Source: Vibrio sp. 10N.261.55.A7 (lineage in GTDB: Bacteria > Pseudomonadota > Gammaproteobacteria > Enterobacterales > Vibrionaceae). From it: a stretch of DNA of 44,244 nt. The stretch lies in assembly GCF_002877365.1 (NCBI RefSeq), contig NZ_MCWZ01000305.1, positions 1-44,244 of the forward strand, written 5' to 3'. The translations under genes were made by a program, and so were the position numbers. This document shows, in pieces, positions 24,327-33,256 of this stretch. Position 1 is the stretch's first letter. Each line of letters starts with the position of its first letter. A model generated the notes under the pieces. It ran no database searches. It was given only the letters and a program-made list of their open reading frames with translations, and was not told the origin of the DNA.

Positions 24327-26511
24327 TGTTTTCACACTGTACTTACTCGGTGTAAAAGCGCTGCTTGCCGTTCTTATGATTGTTATGGCCGTGTGTGGTA
24401 TCGATGACCTATTTATCGATGTCTACTATTGGGTTCGGCGCTTTTGGAGAGAAAAAGTCACCTACAAAAAGTACTCTCGAAAAGAAGCAAAAGAGCTTTA
24501 CGTTAAAGATGAGCAGCCACTTGCGATCATGGTACCTGCCTGGCAAGAACATGGCGTTATAGACAAGATGGCTGAATTGGCTGCATCGCAGTTGGACTAC
24601 GAGAATTACCAAATATTTGTTGGAACTTATCCAAACGATGCAGAAACTCAGAGTGACGTAGATAAAGTATGCGTTCGATTTCCTAATGTTCACAAAGTCG
24701 TATGCGCGAAACCGGGGCCAACGAGTAAAGCGGACTGTTTGAATAACATCATTGCTTCAATTATTGAGTTTGAAAAGAAAGCAAAGGTCGAGTTTTCAGG
24801 GTTCATTTTACACGATTCCGAAGACGTTCTCTCTTCTATGGAACTGCGTCTATTTAATCACCTTCTTCCTTCAAAAGACCTCATTCAGTTACCTGTTTAT
24901 CCTTATACGCGCAAGTGGTATCAAATGACGCCAGGACATTACGCCGATGAGTTTGCTGAACTGCACGGTAAAGATGTCGTTGTAAGAGAAGCAATCGCAG
25001 GTCAAGTACCTAGCGCTGGGGTTGGAACCTGCTTTAGTCGAAGAGCTATCTTACGGCTTTTGGTTGAGGGTGATGGTCTTCCTTTTGATGTGCAATCACT
25101 TACTGAGGATTACGACATTGGCTTTCGCCTCAAACAGTGGGGCATGAACGAAATATTTGTACGATTCCCGATCGTTGATAAGGAGTTGTTGACGCTAAAA
25201 GAAGACGCAAGAGGCGTGTCTTTACGAGACGGCAGTGTCGTGTGCGTAAGAGAATACTTTCCTACAACGTACTCAACAGCAGTTAGGCAAAAAAGCCGAT
25301 GGATCATTGGCATTGTTTTTCAGGGGTTCAAGAACCACAAATGGACAAGTGACTGGCGAGTAAATTACTTTTTGTGGAGAGATCGCAGAGGCGTTATCAG
25401 CAATACCGCCGGCTTTCTAGCAATGATTTTATTGTTTCAGCTCGTGTCGTTAAGTATCTATGGATACTTCGTTGAAGGGGCATACAATTTTATGTCTCTA
25501 ACAGCAAATGACAAGCTCACTCAATTCATCTTGTCACTGAATGCTTTTCTCTTACTGAATAGAACTTTTCAGCGTTTTTATTTTGTCAGTCGATACTACG
25601 GTTATATAGAAGGTTGTCTATCGATCCTTCGTCTCGTATGGGGAAACGTGATTAACTTTTCAGCGAATGTTCGAGCGATTCGACAGGTGATTGAACAAGG
25701 CGATCCTAGACGGGTTGCGTGGGATAAAACCACGCATGACTTCCCAAGCATCTCTGTAGAATCACGTAAGGTTCCTTTGGGGCAAATTCTTGTGAACAAT
25801 GGAAACTTAAGTGAAGCGGACTTAAACCAGGCCATATTGGATAAACCAATGAACGTAATGATTGGTATGTATTTGGTTAGTCAACGCTACATCACAAACA
25901 AAGAACTCAGTGCAGCAATGGCTCAACAATGTGACGCTAAGTTTATTGAAGTAGATCCGTTCTCCCTCCCACATGAACTTATTAAAATTGTGCCGAAAAA
26001 GATCGCACTGAAGTACTCCATTCTTCCAATTCAAATGGAAGGAGACACGTTAGTCCTCGGAAAAGAGTCAGCATTAAGTCCAGTGGCTCTTTCAGCGATT
26101 AGGCGTAGGTTGGGTATGAAAGTTAAATGGGCTGTGACTACCAATGGAGCGGTGACACTTGGTCTACGGTATTGGTACTTAAGTGATAAGGCTATCAATC
26201 CTCATACAACATTAAATGCAGCCGTTTCTGATGGCAGAATAAGTATTGCTGAGAAAGCGCAGTTACTGGATTCATTTTTTGCCACGCAGTGCCAATTAGG
26301 CGCATGTTTATTATCTTCTCGATTGATTGAAGCCGCGGTTCTCAACCAAGCGATTCTCGCTTTTGAAGGTGTTGAAGGAGTAAGTTTGGGAAGGTTTCTG
26401 ACTGAAAACGAATACCTTGAACAAAATGACATTGAAACCGCGCTTACGCTTCAGCGTAGTTTTCAACGCGATATTGGTACGTTGGTTGATGAACATGTCG
26501 GTGCAGTATGA
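24313..26511 (+). CDS. nfrB: NfrB-like inner-membrane glycosyltransferase with MshEN-type C-terminus
   Basis: A 732-residue protein, close to E. coli NfrB (745). I start it at the ATG at 24313 (AAGG upstream). An N-terminal membrane segment is followed by a family 2 glycosyltransferase domain: MVPAWQEHGVID, acidic motif HDSED (residues 167-171), TEDYD (264-268) and QKSRW (326-330), the QxxRW motif of processive synthases. More membrane segments follow to about residue 460. The C-terminus (about 487-732) is a GSPII_E_N/MshEN-type region, with FIEVDPFSLPHELIKIVPKK in the middle. In E. coli this domain makes glycan secretion depend on cyclic di-GMP. Here it probably polymerises ManNAc from the adjacent epimerase. 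Its stop overlaps the nfrA start by 4 bp. Confidence 0.9.
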   Translation: MNFLDVFTLYLLGVKALLAVLMIVMAVCGIDDLFIDVYYWVRRFWREKVTYKKYSRKEAKELYVKDEQPLAIMVPAWQEHGVIDKMAELAASQLDYENYQIFVGTYPNDAETQSDVDKVCVRFPNVHKVVCAKPGPTSKADCLNNIIASIIEFEKKAKVEFSGFILHDSEDVLSSMELRLFNHLLPSKDLIQLPVYPYTRKWYQMTPGHYADEFAELHGKDVVVREAIAGQVPSAGVGTCFSRRAILRLLVEGDGLPFDVQSLTEDYDIGFRLKQWGMNEIFVRFPIVDKELLTLKEDARGVSLRDGSVVCVREYFPTTYSTAVRQKSRWIIGIVFQGFKNHKWTSDWRVNYFLWRDRRGVISNTAGFLAMILLFQLVSLSIYGYFVEGAYNFMSLTANDKLTQFILSLNAFLLLNRTFQRFYFVSRYYGYIEGCLSILRLVWGNVINFSANVRAIRQVIEQGDPRRVAWDKTTHDFPSISVESRKVPLGQILVNNGNLSEADLNQAILDKPMNVMIGMYLVSQRYITNKELSAAMAQQCDAKFIEVDPFSLPHELIKIVPKKIALKYSILPIQMEGDTLVLGKESALSPVALSAIRRRLGMKVKWAVTTNGAVTLGLRYWYLSDKAINPHTTLNAAVSDGRISIAEKAQLLDSFFATQCQLGACLLSSRLIEAAVLNQAILAFEGVEGVSLGRFLTENEYLEQNDIETALTLQRSFQRDIGTLVDEHVGAV

Positions 26512-29500
26512 GTAGGTTGAAAGTGATGAAGACTAGTGTGTTAAAAAGAGTGTTGTTTTTAACTTTGATTGTGTTCTGTTCGTCTGTATCTGCTGCTGAT
26601 ACGAGCAGTGACATTTTTAGTGGAATGTCCGACACAACGCGTTTTCGAGCGTTCCCTTATGTTGATAAGGCGTATCGATATGAGGCTGAATCTAACTATA
26701 GAGAGGCTTTAGAAGAAATTCAAAAGGCTCGCGATTTAGCACCTGAGCATTCCCCTTTTATGCGCTATGCCTACCAATTGGGTGTAAAAGCGGGCATACA
26801 TGACTCTGAACTTGAAGATTTCGTTGTACAGCTTCCGGAGCAAGAGCGAAGTGAGTTGCTTCTAAACTTACGAACGACTCGATCTGAGCGAGCTGAGCTC
26901 TTATTGCCGCATGAATTTAGAACCTTGTCAGAAGGTATGACTGGAGGTGATACAAAAGAATGGTTTGTTAGGCATTTATACGCCATAGAAAAAAAACATG
27001 GCCCTGAAGTTGCACTTAAGTGGAGTGACTCTCAGTCTTCACGTGACAAGACTTCGCAGGTTTTTCGTTACGAAGCGTATGAATGGTTTGATCAAAAGCA
27101 ATTCCAAAAAGTCATACCTCTTATCGAAAAGATTGACGCATTGGGTGTATCGTCTGAAACCGACAAGCGATATTTAATCACGTCATTGGTTAAATTAGGC
27201 AATGTCGAAAAAGCTGAACAGGTAGTGATGAGCTCTAACTCGAAAGAGCTTGAAGTGCACTATTTAAGATCTTATAGCAGTATTTTAGTGGATAAGAAGC
27301 AGCTAGAGCAGGCCAAAATACAACTTCTCAAGTTAAGGGAAACGACGAAACTGACGTCATCAGAGAAGAAGCAATTAGCTTACATTAACTCTTTGAATAA
27401 AGAACAACTAAGAATGGTTCGAACTCAAGGTGTCGTATTTAGTCAGTGTCTTCAGAATGTTATAGCTCAACATAATCAAGGGAGTCGAGACGAGGCAAAG
27501 GCATTGTTCAATCAGTGCGACCCACTAAATAGTCCAGAAGCATGGATAAACGTAGGTCAGCAAGTTGCTGATTACCAAACACTTGCCAGTTATCAATTCA
27601 AGAGAAATGGTTTAGAAAAAAAGCGGAAACGTGTTCTTACCGATCACTATATACGCGAATCTGATTGGGTATCAATAATAGAACTGCATGAAAATAGTCA
27701 ATATGAAGATGATCAAAAGGCACTCGCAAATGCTTATAGTGAATTAGGGCGGTACGAGCTAGCAACGCAAGTTTGGTTGAATTTATATCGGAATAAGCAG
27801 AACCTTCAGTACGTAGATTCAGCAGCGTATAATTCGGCTTTAGCGGGAGATTTTGCGACTGAAGCCAAAGCTTACCATCTGGCACTTGCTCTGCAGCCTA
27901 GTGATGCCGCAAATGATAAAGCCTTCTTAACTCGTGCTTATTCATTGGCTTTCAAAGATGTGACATTGTTTTCATTATCAGATATTGCTCTTCTCGCTAG
28001 CTTTAATTTAGAAAGCACAATAATTGATCCGAAAATTTGGTTGGTTCAAGGGCAGTGTGAGCATTGTTTAAAGAGTTCGGAGCCTCGTATATCACCTTTT
28101 TTAGGCAAGTCAGAAGCATACTGTCTTGGTAAAACGGAACCCTTGTTAGCGGTTCGCAAGTACTTGTCCTCTATGACAACCCGAGAGAATAATGACTTTC
28201 TTGTCATGGCTCAGTGGTCATATGAAGGTGGAGATTTTCTGAGTGCCAAAAATTATTGGGAGCTTGTAGAAGAGAGTAGCTTAACGGCATACGAAAAGTT
28301 TCGGTACGTTGATACACTTCGAGAAATGTCTTTATATCAAACCGCAAATGACAAGTGGAGTAAGTTCGCAATCTCATCAGAACCAGAGTGGTGGCGCTTA
28401 GGGATTGAGTTAGCGGACAGTTTAGGGGATCAGGAACTTTCTAAAACTCGTACTATTACGGCGTTAAAAGAAACGTATTCATCGGTGTTTGTCAGAAAAC
28501 TCGCGACACGCTATATAGCGACTGACAATATTCATGCGCTATCAGAACTGAGTGATTATGTATTAGAAGTCGATGACAAAGGAAACATGAGTGCGGAACT
28601 TGGTTATTTGACGTCTGATATTCTTCCCCATAAATCAGAGAAGCTATTTGAAAAAGCGGTGGCTTGGCCTCCTTATGATTCAGATACCGCTTTAATTGCT
28701 CAGTGGGCATATGTGGCAGATAAGAATGGAAACATAGCCCAATCACGCGATATATACCGTCACGCGATTGATCATGTAGACATGTCTAGTGACGATATCA
28801 ATTACATGCAGACATCTCATCGAGATCTCTCACTTGGGTGGAAATTCACTGTGGCGGGGTGGATCGGTAAAAGCCAGGGGGCGCTCGCTCCGGGATATTC
28901 TGCTCGTACTGGAGACTTCTTTTTATACGAAGAAGCTAAATACTATTTTGACCAACCCGCAGTGCCGGGACTTGCTATAAGCATTGCTGGTCTCCATAGT
29001 GGTCAGTATGACTCTGATATAGAAAGTTGGTCTTCCGATGAAATAGATGTTGGGGCACAATTTCAGCCTCTAGAAAACTGGAGCTACTTTCTTAAATTTG
29101 GTGTTAAGCAAGGGCTGAATTCTGATAACAATGAGACTAAACCTTATTTAAGATTGAGCGCCGACGTTTTTTCTAATGATGATTGGACACCCGCATGGAA
29201 GCGAGATGCAGATAGCTGGCTTTATCATAAACTCTATGTAGATGGCATCTACTATATCGATGAAGATGATGATTACTCACTCTACGCTCGTTATGATTTA
29301 GGCCGAGTGTTTAAGATGTATGATGAGCATCGTCAGCGGCTTATTAGCTACGGTTTTTCTCAATGGGGAAATAGCCAGGAGAATAAAACTAAATATGAAG
29401 ATTCCCGATTAGGGCTAGGTGTAGCTTGGGGATGGGAATGGAATGAAGACCAGTATGATGGTTTATCAGTATATAGTGAAATAGGTATTGAATGGCAGCA

Positions 29501-29570
29501 CATCATCGACAACACCAATTACAATGGAAATGGGGATGCCTTTCTTTTGCGCTTTGCTGCTTACTTTTAG
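26508..29570 (+). CDS. nfrA: NfrA-like outer-membrane polysaccharide exporter (phage N4 receptor family)
   Basis: A 1020-residue exported protein, similar in size to E. coli NfrA (about 990). A signal peptide of about 29 residues ends near SSVSA. Residues from about 40 to 750 are rich in TPR-like helical pairs (for example YREALEEIQKARDLAPEH and ALANAYSELGRYELATQVW). The last 250 residues alternate in a beta-barrel pattern (LAISIAGLHSGQYD, YFLKFGVKQGL, DDDYSLYARYDLGRVF) and end in FAAYF, with the terminal Phe of outer-membrane barrels. A scaffold-plus-barrel layout is typical of exopolysaccharide exporters such as PgaA and BcsC. NfrA is the outer-membrane phage N4 receptor in E. coli. ATG 26526 is an alternative start. 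Confidence 0.88.
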   Translation: MSRLKVMKTSVLKRVLFLTLIVFCSSVSAADTSSDIFSGMSDTTRFRAFPYVDKAYRYEAESNYREALEEIQKARDLAPEHSPFMRYAYQLGVKAGIHDSELEDFVVQLPEQERSELLLNLRTTRSERAELLLPHEFRTLSEGMTGGDTKEWFVRHLYAIEKKHGPEVALKWSDSQSSRDKTSQVFRYEAYEWFDQKQFQKVIPLIEKIDALGVSSETDKRYLITSLVKLGNVEKAEQVVMSSNSKELEVHYLRSYSSILVDKKQLEQAKIQLLKLRETTKLTSSEKKQLAYINSLNKEQLRMVRTQGVVFSQCLQNVIAQHNQGSRDEAKALFNQCDPLNSPEAWINVGQQVADYQTLASYQFKRNGLEKKRKRVLTDHYIRESDWVSIIELHENSQYEDDQKALANAYSELGRYELATQVWLNLYRNKQNLQYVDSAAYNSALAGDFATEAKAYHLALALQPSDAANDKAFLTRAYSLAFKDVTLFSLSDIALLASFNLESTIIDPKIWLVQGQCEHCLKSSEPRISPFLGKSEAYCLGKTEPLLAVRKYLSSMTTRENNDFLVMAQWSYEGGDFLSAKNYWELVEESSLTAYEKFRYVDTLREMSLYQTANDKWSKFAISSEPEWWRLGIELADSLGDQELSKTRTITALKETYSSVFVRKLATRYIATDNIHALSELSDYVLEVDDKGNMSAELGYLTSDILPHKSEKLFEKAVAWPPYDSDTALIAQWAYVADKNGNIAQSRDIYRHAIDHVDMSSDDINYMQTSHRDLSLGWKFTVAGWIGKSQGALAPGYSARTGDFFLYEEAKYYFDQPAVPGLAISIAGLHSGQYDSDIESWSSDEIDVGAQFQPLENWSYFLKFGVKQGLNSDNNETKPYLRLSADVFSNDDWTPAWKRDADSWLYHKLYVDGIYYIDEDDDYSLYARYDLGRVFKMYDEHRQRLISYGFSQWGNSQENKTKYEDSRLGLGVAWGWEWNEDQYDGLSVYSEIGIEWQHIIDNTNYNGNGDAFLLRFAAYF

Positions 29571-30409
29571 GTTCAATTTTTATACAAAAGAACACGAAGC
29601 AGGCTACGGCAGTTATGTATCAGCCTCTTAATCGAGATTTGCAAGTTACCGGTCAGCAATGGCACCAGTTGGCCCAAGAATTTACTGCGAAAGGCTTTGA
29701 TACGTTAGTGGTTCAATGGAACCAGTATGGAACTGAAGAGTTCGGTGGCTCCAGTGGCTGGTTGGCAAAAAATATAGAACTATTTATGAATGAAGGCGTC
29801 GATATCTGGCTAGGGCTATATTCCGACCCAGATTATTTTCGGCGTATACATACCTCGAGAGAAAACCAGAAAGAGTACTTAGAGGAATACTTGAAAAATG
29901 CCCATACGAGTTACAAAGCCTGGGGTCATTGGATTGAACGACACAGTACCAACGTTAAAGGTATATATTTGCCATTCGAGATAAGTGATTACGACTTTGA
30001 TACAACCGAAAAAAGAGAACAACTGAACGCACTATTGAGTGGTATCACTGATACGTATACTGAAAGGTTGATGATTAGTGTCTATCTTTCGGGTCAGCTG
30101 AGCTCCGAAGACACAGCAAAATGGCTTAAGAGCATTCGCTCCCAAGGTATTGAAGTTTATGTTCAAGATGGAAGAGGAACTCAGCTAATAAATGACGATC
30201 ATTGGGCAGACTACAACAATGAGTTTGGCTGCAATATTGGGGTGATTAAGGAGGCTTTTATACAAACAGGTCAAAACCCTTTTATTGCTAAACCTATCGA
30301 TAAGGATGGACTCTTGAAGCTACGCTTGGATGATAGATGTAATGAAAAAATATTGTTTTCTTTGCGTTACTTGCCTATACCGAACAACCCGTTAGCACTG
30401 CTCGATTAA
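29492..30409 (+). CDS. YbcH-like (DUF4434-type) TIM-barrel envelope protein
   Basis: A 305-residue protein with an N-terminal hydrophobic segment (WGCLSFALCCLLLGSIFI) that would anchor or export it. The rest looks like a glycoside-hydrolase-like TIM barrel: FDTLVVQWNQYG, VDIWLGLYSDPDYF, VKGIYLPFEISDYDF, RLMISVYLSGQ and GIEVYVQDG are successive beta strands. It resembles E. coli YbcH, which lies next to nfrA and nfrB, and the DUF4434 family. The start at 29492 lies 79 bp inside nfrA, a long overlap; no later in-frame start keeps the hydrophobic segment. It may trim or handle the exported glycan in the periplasm. The role is inference; the gene order is strong support. Confidence 0.75.
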   Translation: MAAHHRQHQLQWKWGCLSFALCCLLLGSIFIQKNTKQATAVMYQPLNRDLQVTGQQWHQLAQEFTAKGFDTLVVQWNQYGTEEFGGSSGWLAKNIELFMNEGVDIWLGLYSDPDYFRRIHTSRENQKEYLEEYLKNAHTSYKAWGHWIERHSTNVKGIYLPFEISDYDFDTTEKREQLNALLSGITDTYTERLMISVYLSGQLSSEDTAKWLKSIRSQGIEVYVQDGRGTQLINDDHWADYNNEFGCNIGVIKEAFIQTGQNPFIAKPIDKDGLLKLRLDDRCNEKILFSLRYLPIPNNPLALLD

Positions 30410-30530
30410 GGATTTCCTTCGAAATAAAATTGAGGTCATGTTTTCAATTCTGTTATTCATTTCCTAAGTTCTTCGCAGGTGATCTAATGCCAAACGGCGT
30501 TAAGTAAAACTCGATAATGCAACCAATACA

Positions 30531-30558
30531 GCCTCGCTAATAGTAGCGAGGCTTTTTT
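30531..30558 (+). terminator. Terminator of the wecB-nfr operon
   Basis: Perfect 9-bp stem GCCTCGCTA / TAGCGAGGC with loop ATAG, followed by six T residues. Confidence 0.92.
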
Positions 30559-30632
30559 GTATATCGAGGCAGAAATGGTTAAGAGAAAGACGGGTTCTTG
30601 ATTTGAAGTATTGGTTTTTACTACTGGCTTAG

Positions 30633-30851
30633 TTACTGAGCCAGCGGTTGTCGGCGCTTAAACAGCTTAGTCAGTTTCCCCTGTTTCCACATAGCGACAC
30701 CGGTCATGGCCACCAAAGGCACCAAGAAATAGAGTGTGGTTGCCATGAAAAGGGCGTTGTCTTTTAGTGGCGAGTACAGAGAGGCGCCAACCAATAGAGC
30801 GCCAATAATGTGTATCCATCGTAGGGTGAGTCGTAGCTGTTGTCCGTTCAT
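30633..30851 (-). CDS. Small two-helix membrane protein
   Basis: A 72-residue protein with two membrane segments (WIHIIGALLVGASLYSPL and ALFMATTLYFLVPLVAMTGV) and a basic C-terminal tail (KLTKLFKRRQPLAQ). I start it at the ATG at 30851 because AGAGGA lies six bases upstream; an in-frame start at 30875 would add eight residues. I do not recognise a named family. It stands alone, facing the end of the polysaccharide operon. Confidence 0.6.
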   Translation of the reverse strand: MNGQQLRLTLRWIHIIGALLVGASLYSPLKDNALFMATTLYFLVPLVAMTGVAMWKQGKLTKLFKRRQPLAQ

Positions 30852-31108
30852 AGTGAGTCCTCTTTTCGGTTTCATTAGAATTCATACTACAAGCGCTGAA
30901 TTGGGCAGTCTCAATATTGAGATAAATTGCTCTGTGAGGGAGTGAATGGTGGTATTTGAGAGTAAACGGTATGAAATGTATTTCATTTGAACCTGAGTCG
31001 AATGTTATAGATTGCCGATTCACTTTATAAAAAGCAGATTCACGTCACGGTATGTATGAATTTGCTGTCTATATATTGAGTGGCTCAATGATAAACGAGG
31101 CTTAACTT

Positions 31109-32203
31109 GTGAACTTAGAGCAGCAACGACAATCCAAACAACTCGCTTTTCTCGCCAGTGGCGAAAATATAACAATTGGCAGCCTTGATGACTTTCCGTT
31201 GTCTCTTGAGCAATTGAAATCAACAACCAAAGAGTCGCCTTATGTTGTCAAAGCCTACGATTCTGGCTTGACCGCGGTTGTCTTCCATATTCGAATAGAA
31301 GGCAAAGATTGGACGCTGAAACGCCAGCGTGCAGAGAGCTTAGTCAAGAATGTGGATGGGGAAACGTCTTTTCTCAATGAGGTTCAACGTCGACGCGATA
31401 CCACGAAGTTGAAGTCTAATAATCGAACCGGTTTTAAGTCGATAGTGGACACTCACTTCGCTTCGTATAGAGACGGCATCATGCTCTCTCCTTGGATTGC
31501 TGGTGGCCCAATAGAAAAGCTGAATAAAGACCTGTTCGAACAGATATTTGACGCGATAGTGAATCTCGAACTGAGTGGGCTATTTGAATGGGACTTCTGC
31601 CCAGGGAACATCTTACTTAATCAGGACAATCAAATACGTCTGTTTGATTTTGGTTACATGTACGCGTTTAATCCGCTAAAACACTTCAACAGTAATGGCA
31701 CCGATACACCGCTTTTTCATGGTATTGAACGCTTTGAAACGCGCTTCTTTTTTGATTACTTGCTAAAGAACGCATTGAATCTGACTGAGCAGCAACAGTT
31801 TGAACTGTATCGTTTAGAAAAAATCTGTGCGTTGAATGCCTACCAAACAAAGATAAACACACTGAAAGAGCAAGGCGCAGTAGAGGCGGTCTTAACCTGG
31901 CATAAAGAGATCATTGCTCAGTGGGAAACAGCGTTGGAGTCGAATGACGGGCTGAAAAAGCTTTATCTTACTGAGGCATTTCGTTCCAATATTTTGGATT
32001 TATTAGACGATGTGCACGGTCAATCGTGTTCGCAATATACACTGAGAAAGGCCGATTTTATTCTGCAAAGGTTGGAAGCGGATTTTGACATGCTGACCAG
32101 TAGCAACAGCTTTTTCTTTGGTGATGAAGACCTGTCGCAAGGCGAGTTGATAAAGAAATACCAAGAGCTTAAACAAACGGCAGAACGCTATCAGTTGGCG
32201 TAG
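31109..32203 (+). CDS. Protein-kinase-like phosphotransferase
   Basis: A 364-residue cytoplasmic protein with a small kinase-like fold. An N-lobe lysine lies in DWTLKRQR. The catalytic loop is WDFCPGNILL (Asp162, Asn166), and the metal-binding DFG motif is LFDFGYMY (Asp180), so the phosphotransfer residues are present. The remaining 180 residues are mostly helical, with a charged C-terminus. The start is GTG with GAGG upstream. It may phosphorylate a small molecule or a protein; the family is diverse and I cannot name it. It stands alone, with a hairpin at 32290 after it. Confidence 0.65.
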   Translation: MNLEQQRQSKQLAFLASGENITIGSLDDFPLSLEQLKSTTKESPYVVKAYDSGLTAVVFHIRIEGKDWTLKRQRAESLVKNVDGETSFLNEVQRRRDTTKLKSNNRTGFKSIVDTHFASYRDGIMLSPWIAGGPIEKLNKDLFEQIFDAIVNLELSGLFEWDFCPGNILLNQDNQIRLFDFGYMYAFNPLKHFNSNGTDTPLFHGIERFETRFFFDYLLKNALNLTEQQQFELYRLEKICALNAYQTKINTLKEQGAVEAVLTWHKEIIAQWETALESNDGLKKLYLTEAFRSNILDLLDDVHGQSCSQYTLRKADFILQRLEADFDMLTSSNSFFFGDEDLSQGELIKKYQELKQTAERYQLA

Positions 32204-32289
32204 AAAACCTTGCTTTAAGACCTTGGCTGCCAAGGTAAGATACGACGAGCTAAGCGTTACTAGGGCAAAGCATTAATGTTGGAAGCGTA

Positions 32290-32319
32290 AACAAGGGCTG
32301 TCGGTAGAGAGCCCTTGTT
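32290..32319. terminator. Hairpin after the kinase-like gene, possible terminator
   Basis: Perfect 10-bp stem AACAAGGGCT / AGCCCTTGTT with a 10-base loop. There is no long T tract after it, so terminator activity is uncertain. Confidence 0.5.
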
Positions 32320-32466
32320 GAATGACAATGATCGTAAGAATTAAGCGAGCGTTAAATCGAAATGAGGTGTACTGATTTCATGGCAATGCTCAATAGGATT
32401 GATTGACTCTAATATGGGTGATTCGTTCTAATTCGATGCTAGAAGTAAGGTTAATAGCGCCTGTTA

Positions 32467-32760
32467 TTAACCATCAAGCAAGGGTGCAATATGTGGCCAA
32501 GCTTCTGTAAAGCGGTACTCTTCTTCCCACCAGAGACAAGTGTTTTGGTAGTCGGTTTCAAGTACTTTTTTGATGTGGGGGGGCGCGACTTGATAGCGCG
32601 GAAAGCTCAATACATTCTTTAGTATCTCAATAACTTCTCGATCCCTTTTTGTCGATTGCTCTTGCCAAAGAACATGGTTGCTGAGTTCAGAAAACAGGGC
32701 GCGTATTTCTCTCTCTGGTAGTCCTTCTGGCGCTTTAAAATAATCCTCTTCGTAACCCAT
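32467..32760 (-). CDS. Conserved-looking small protein of unknown function
   Basis: A 97-residue acidic protein with several tryptophan and aromatic residues (VLWQEQST, CLWWEEEYRF, AWPHIAPLLDG). I prefer the ATG at 32760, with AGAGTG upstream, over the GTG at 32769. I do not recognise the family. It stands alone on the minus strand between the kinase-like gene and the phn operon. The even amino-acid composition and complete frame make it a probable real gene. Confidence 0.55.
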   Translation of the reverse strand: MGYEEDYFKAPEGLPEREIRALFSELSNHVLWQEQSTKRDREVIEILKNVLSFPRYQVAPPHIKKVLETDYQNTCLWWEEEYRFTEAWPHIAPLLDG

Positions 32761-32909
32761 ATCGTACACTCTATGCTACTGACTGATAGTAAAGCTTAGT
32801 CGCTACTCTTTACTCTGTACCTTCCATTCCGCTCACTCCATTCTCCATTCTGTTATGACCATTCGATTGTCCCCATTTCTATTGCCCCTCTACTATTCCC
32901 CTTTTTATC

Positions 32910-32948
32910 GAAAGTCGTTAATGAAAGTTGTTATTGAAAGCTGTTATT
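32910..32948. repeat. Three tandem 13-bp repeats
   Basis: GAAAGTCGTTAAT, GAAAGTTGTTATT and GAAAGCTGTTATT follow one another without gaps, with a partial fourth copy (GAAATTT). Confidence 0.75.
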
Positions 32949-33101
32949 GAAATTTGGGGCGAGCGAGGATGAGCTGTTTGATCACCTTCAAAGCTATTCA
33001 GGCAATGTTGACGTCTCAATACTGTGAATACTTTACCTATATGAGTGGTGGCTTCGGCTGCCTGGTTTCTTGGTTTTATTCCATGAAAACAGTGACTTAA
33101 T

Positions 33102-33115
33102 CTTGTCTAGACAAG
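33102..33115. promoter_or_regulatory. Candidate PhnF operator 1
   Basis: CTTGTCTAGACAAG is a perfect 14-bp palindrome. The GTCTAGAC core is typical of GntR/HutC-family operators. A near copy lies at 33257. Confidence 0.7.
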
Positions 33116-33256
33116 CTACCTATCCACCCGGCTTATCTTTGTTTTGTAAGCATTTCGACACCAAACGTTCACATTCAAGCGTCAAAGTATCTCTAAACCA
33201 CGAAGGGGCATCAAAAAGGGCGCTTAGCACTCCGATTTGATCTCCATTTAGACGAA

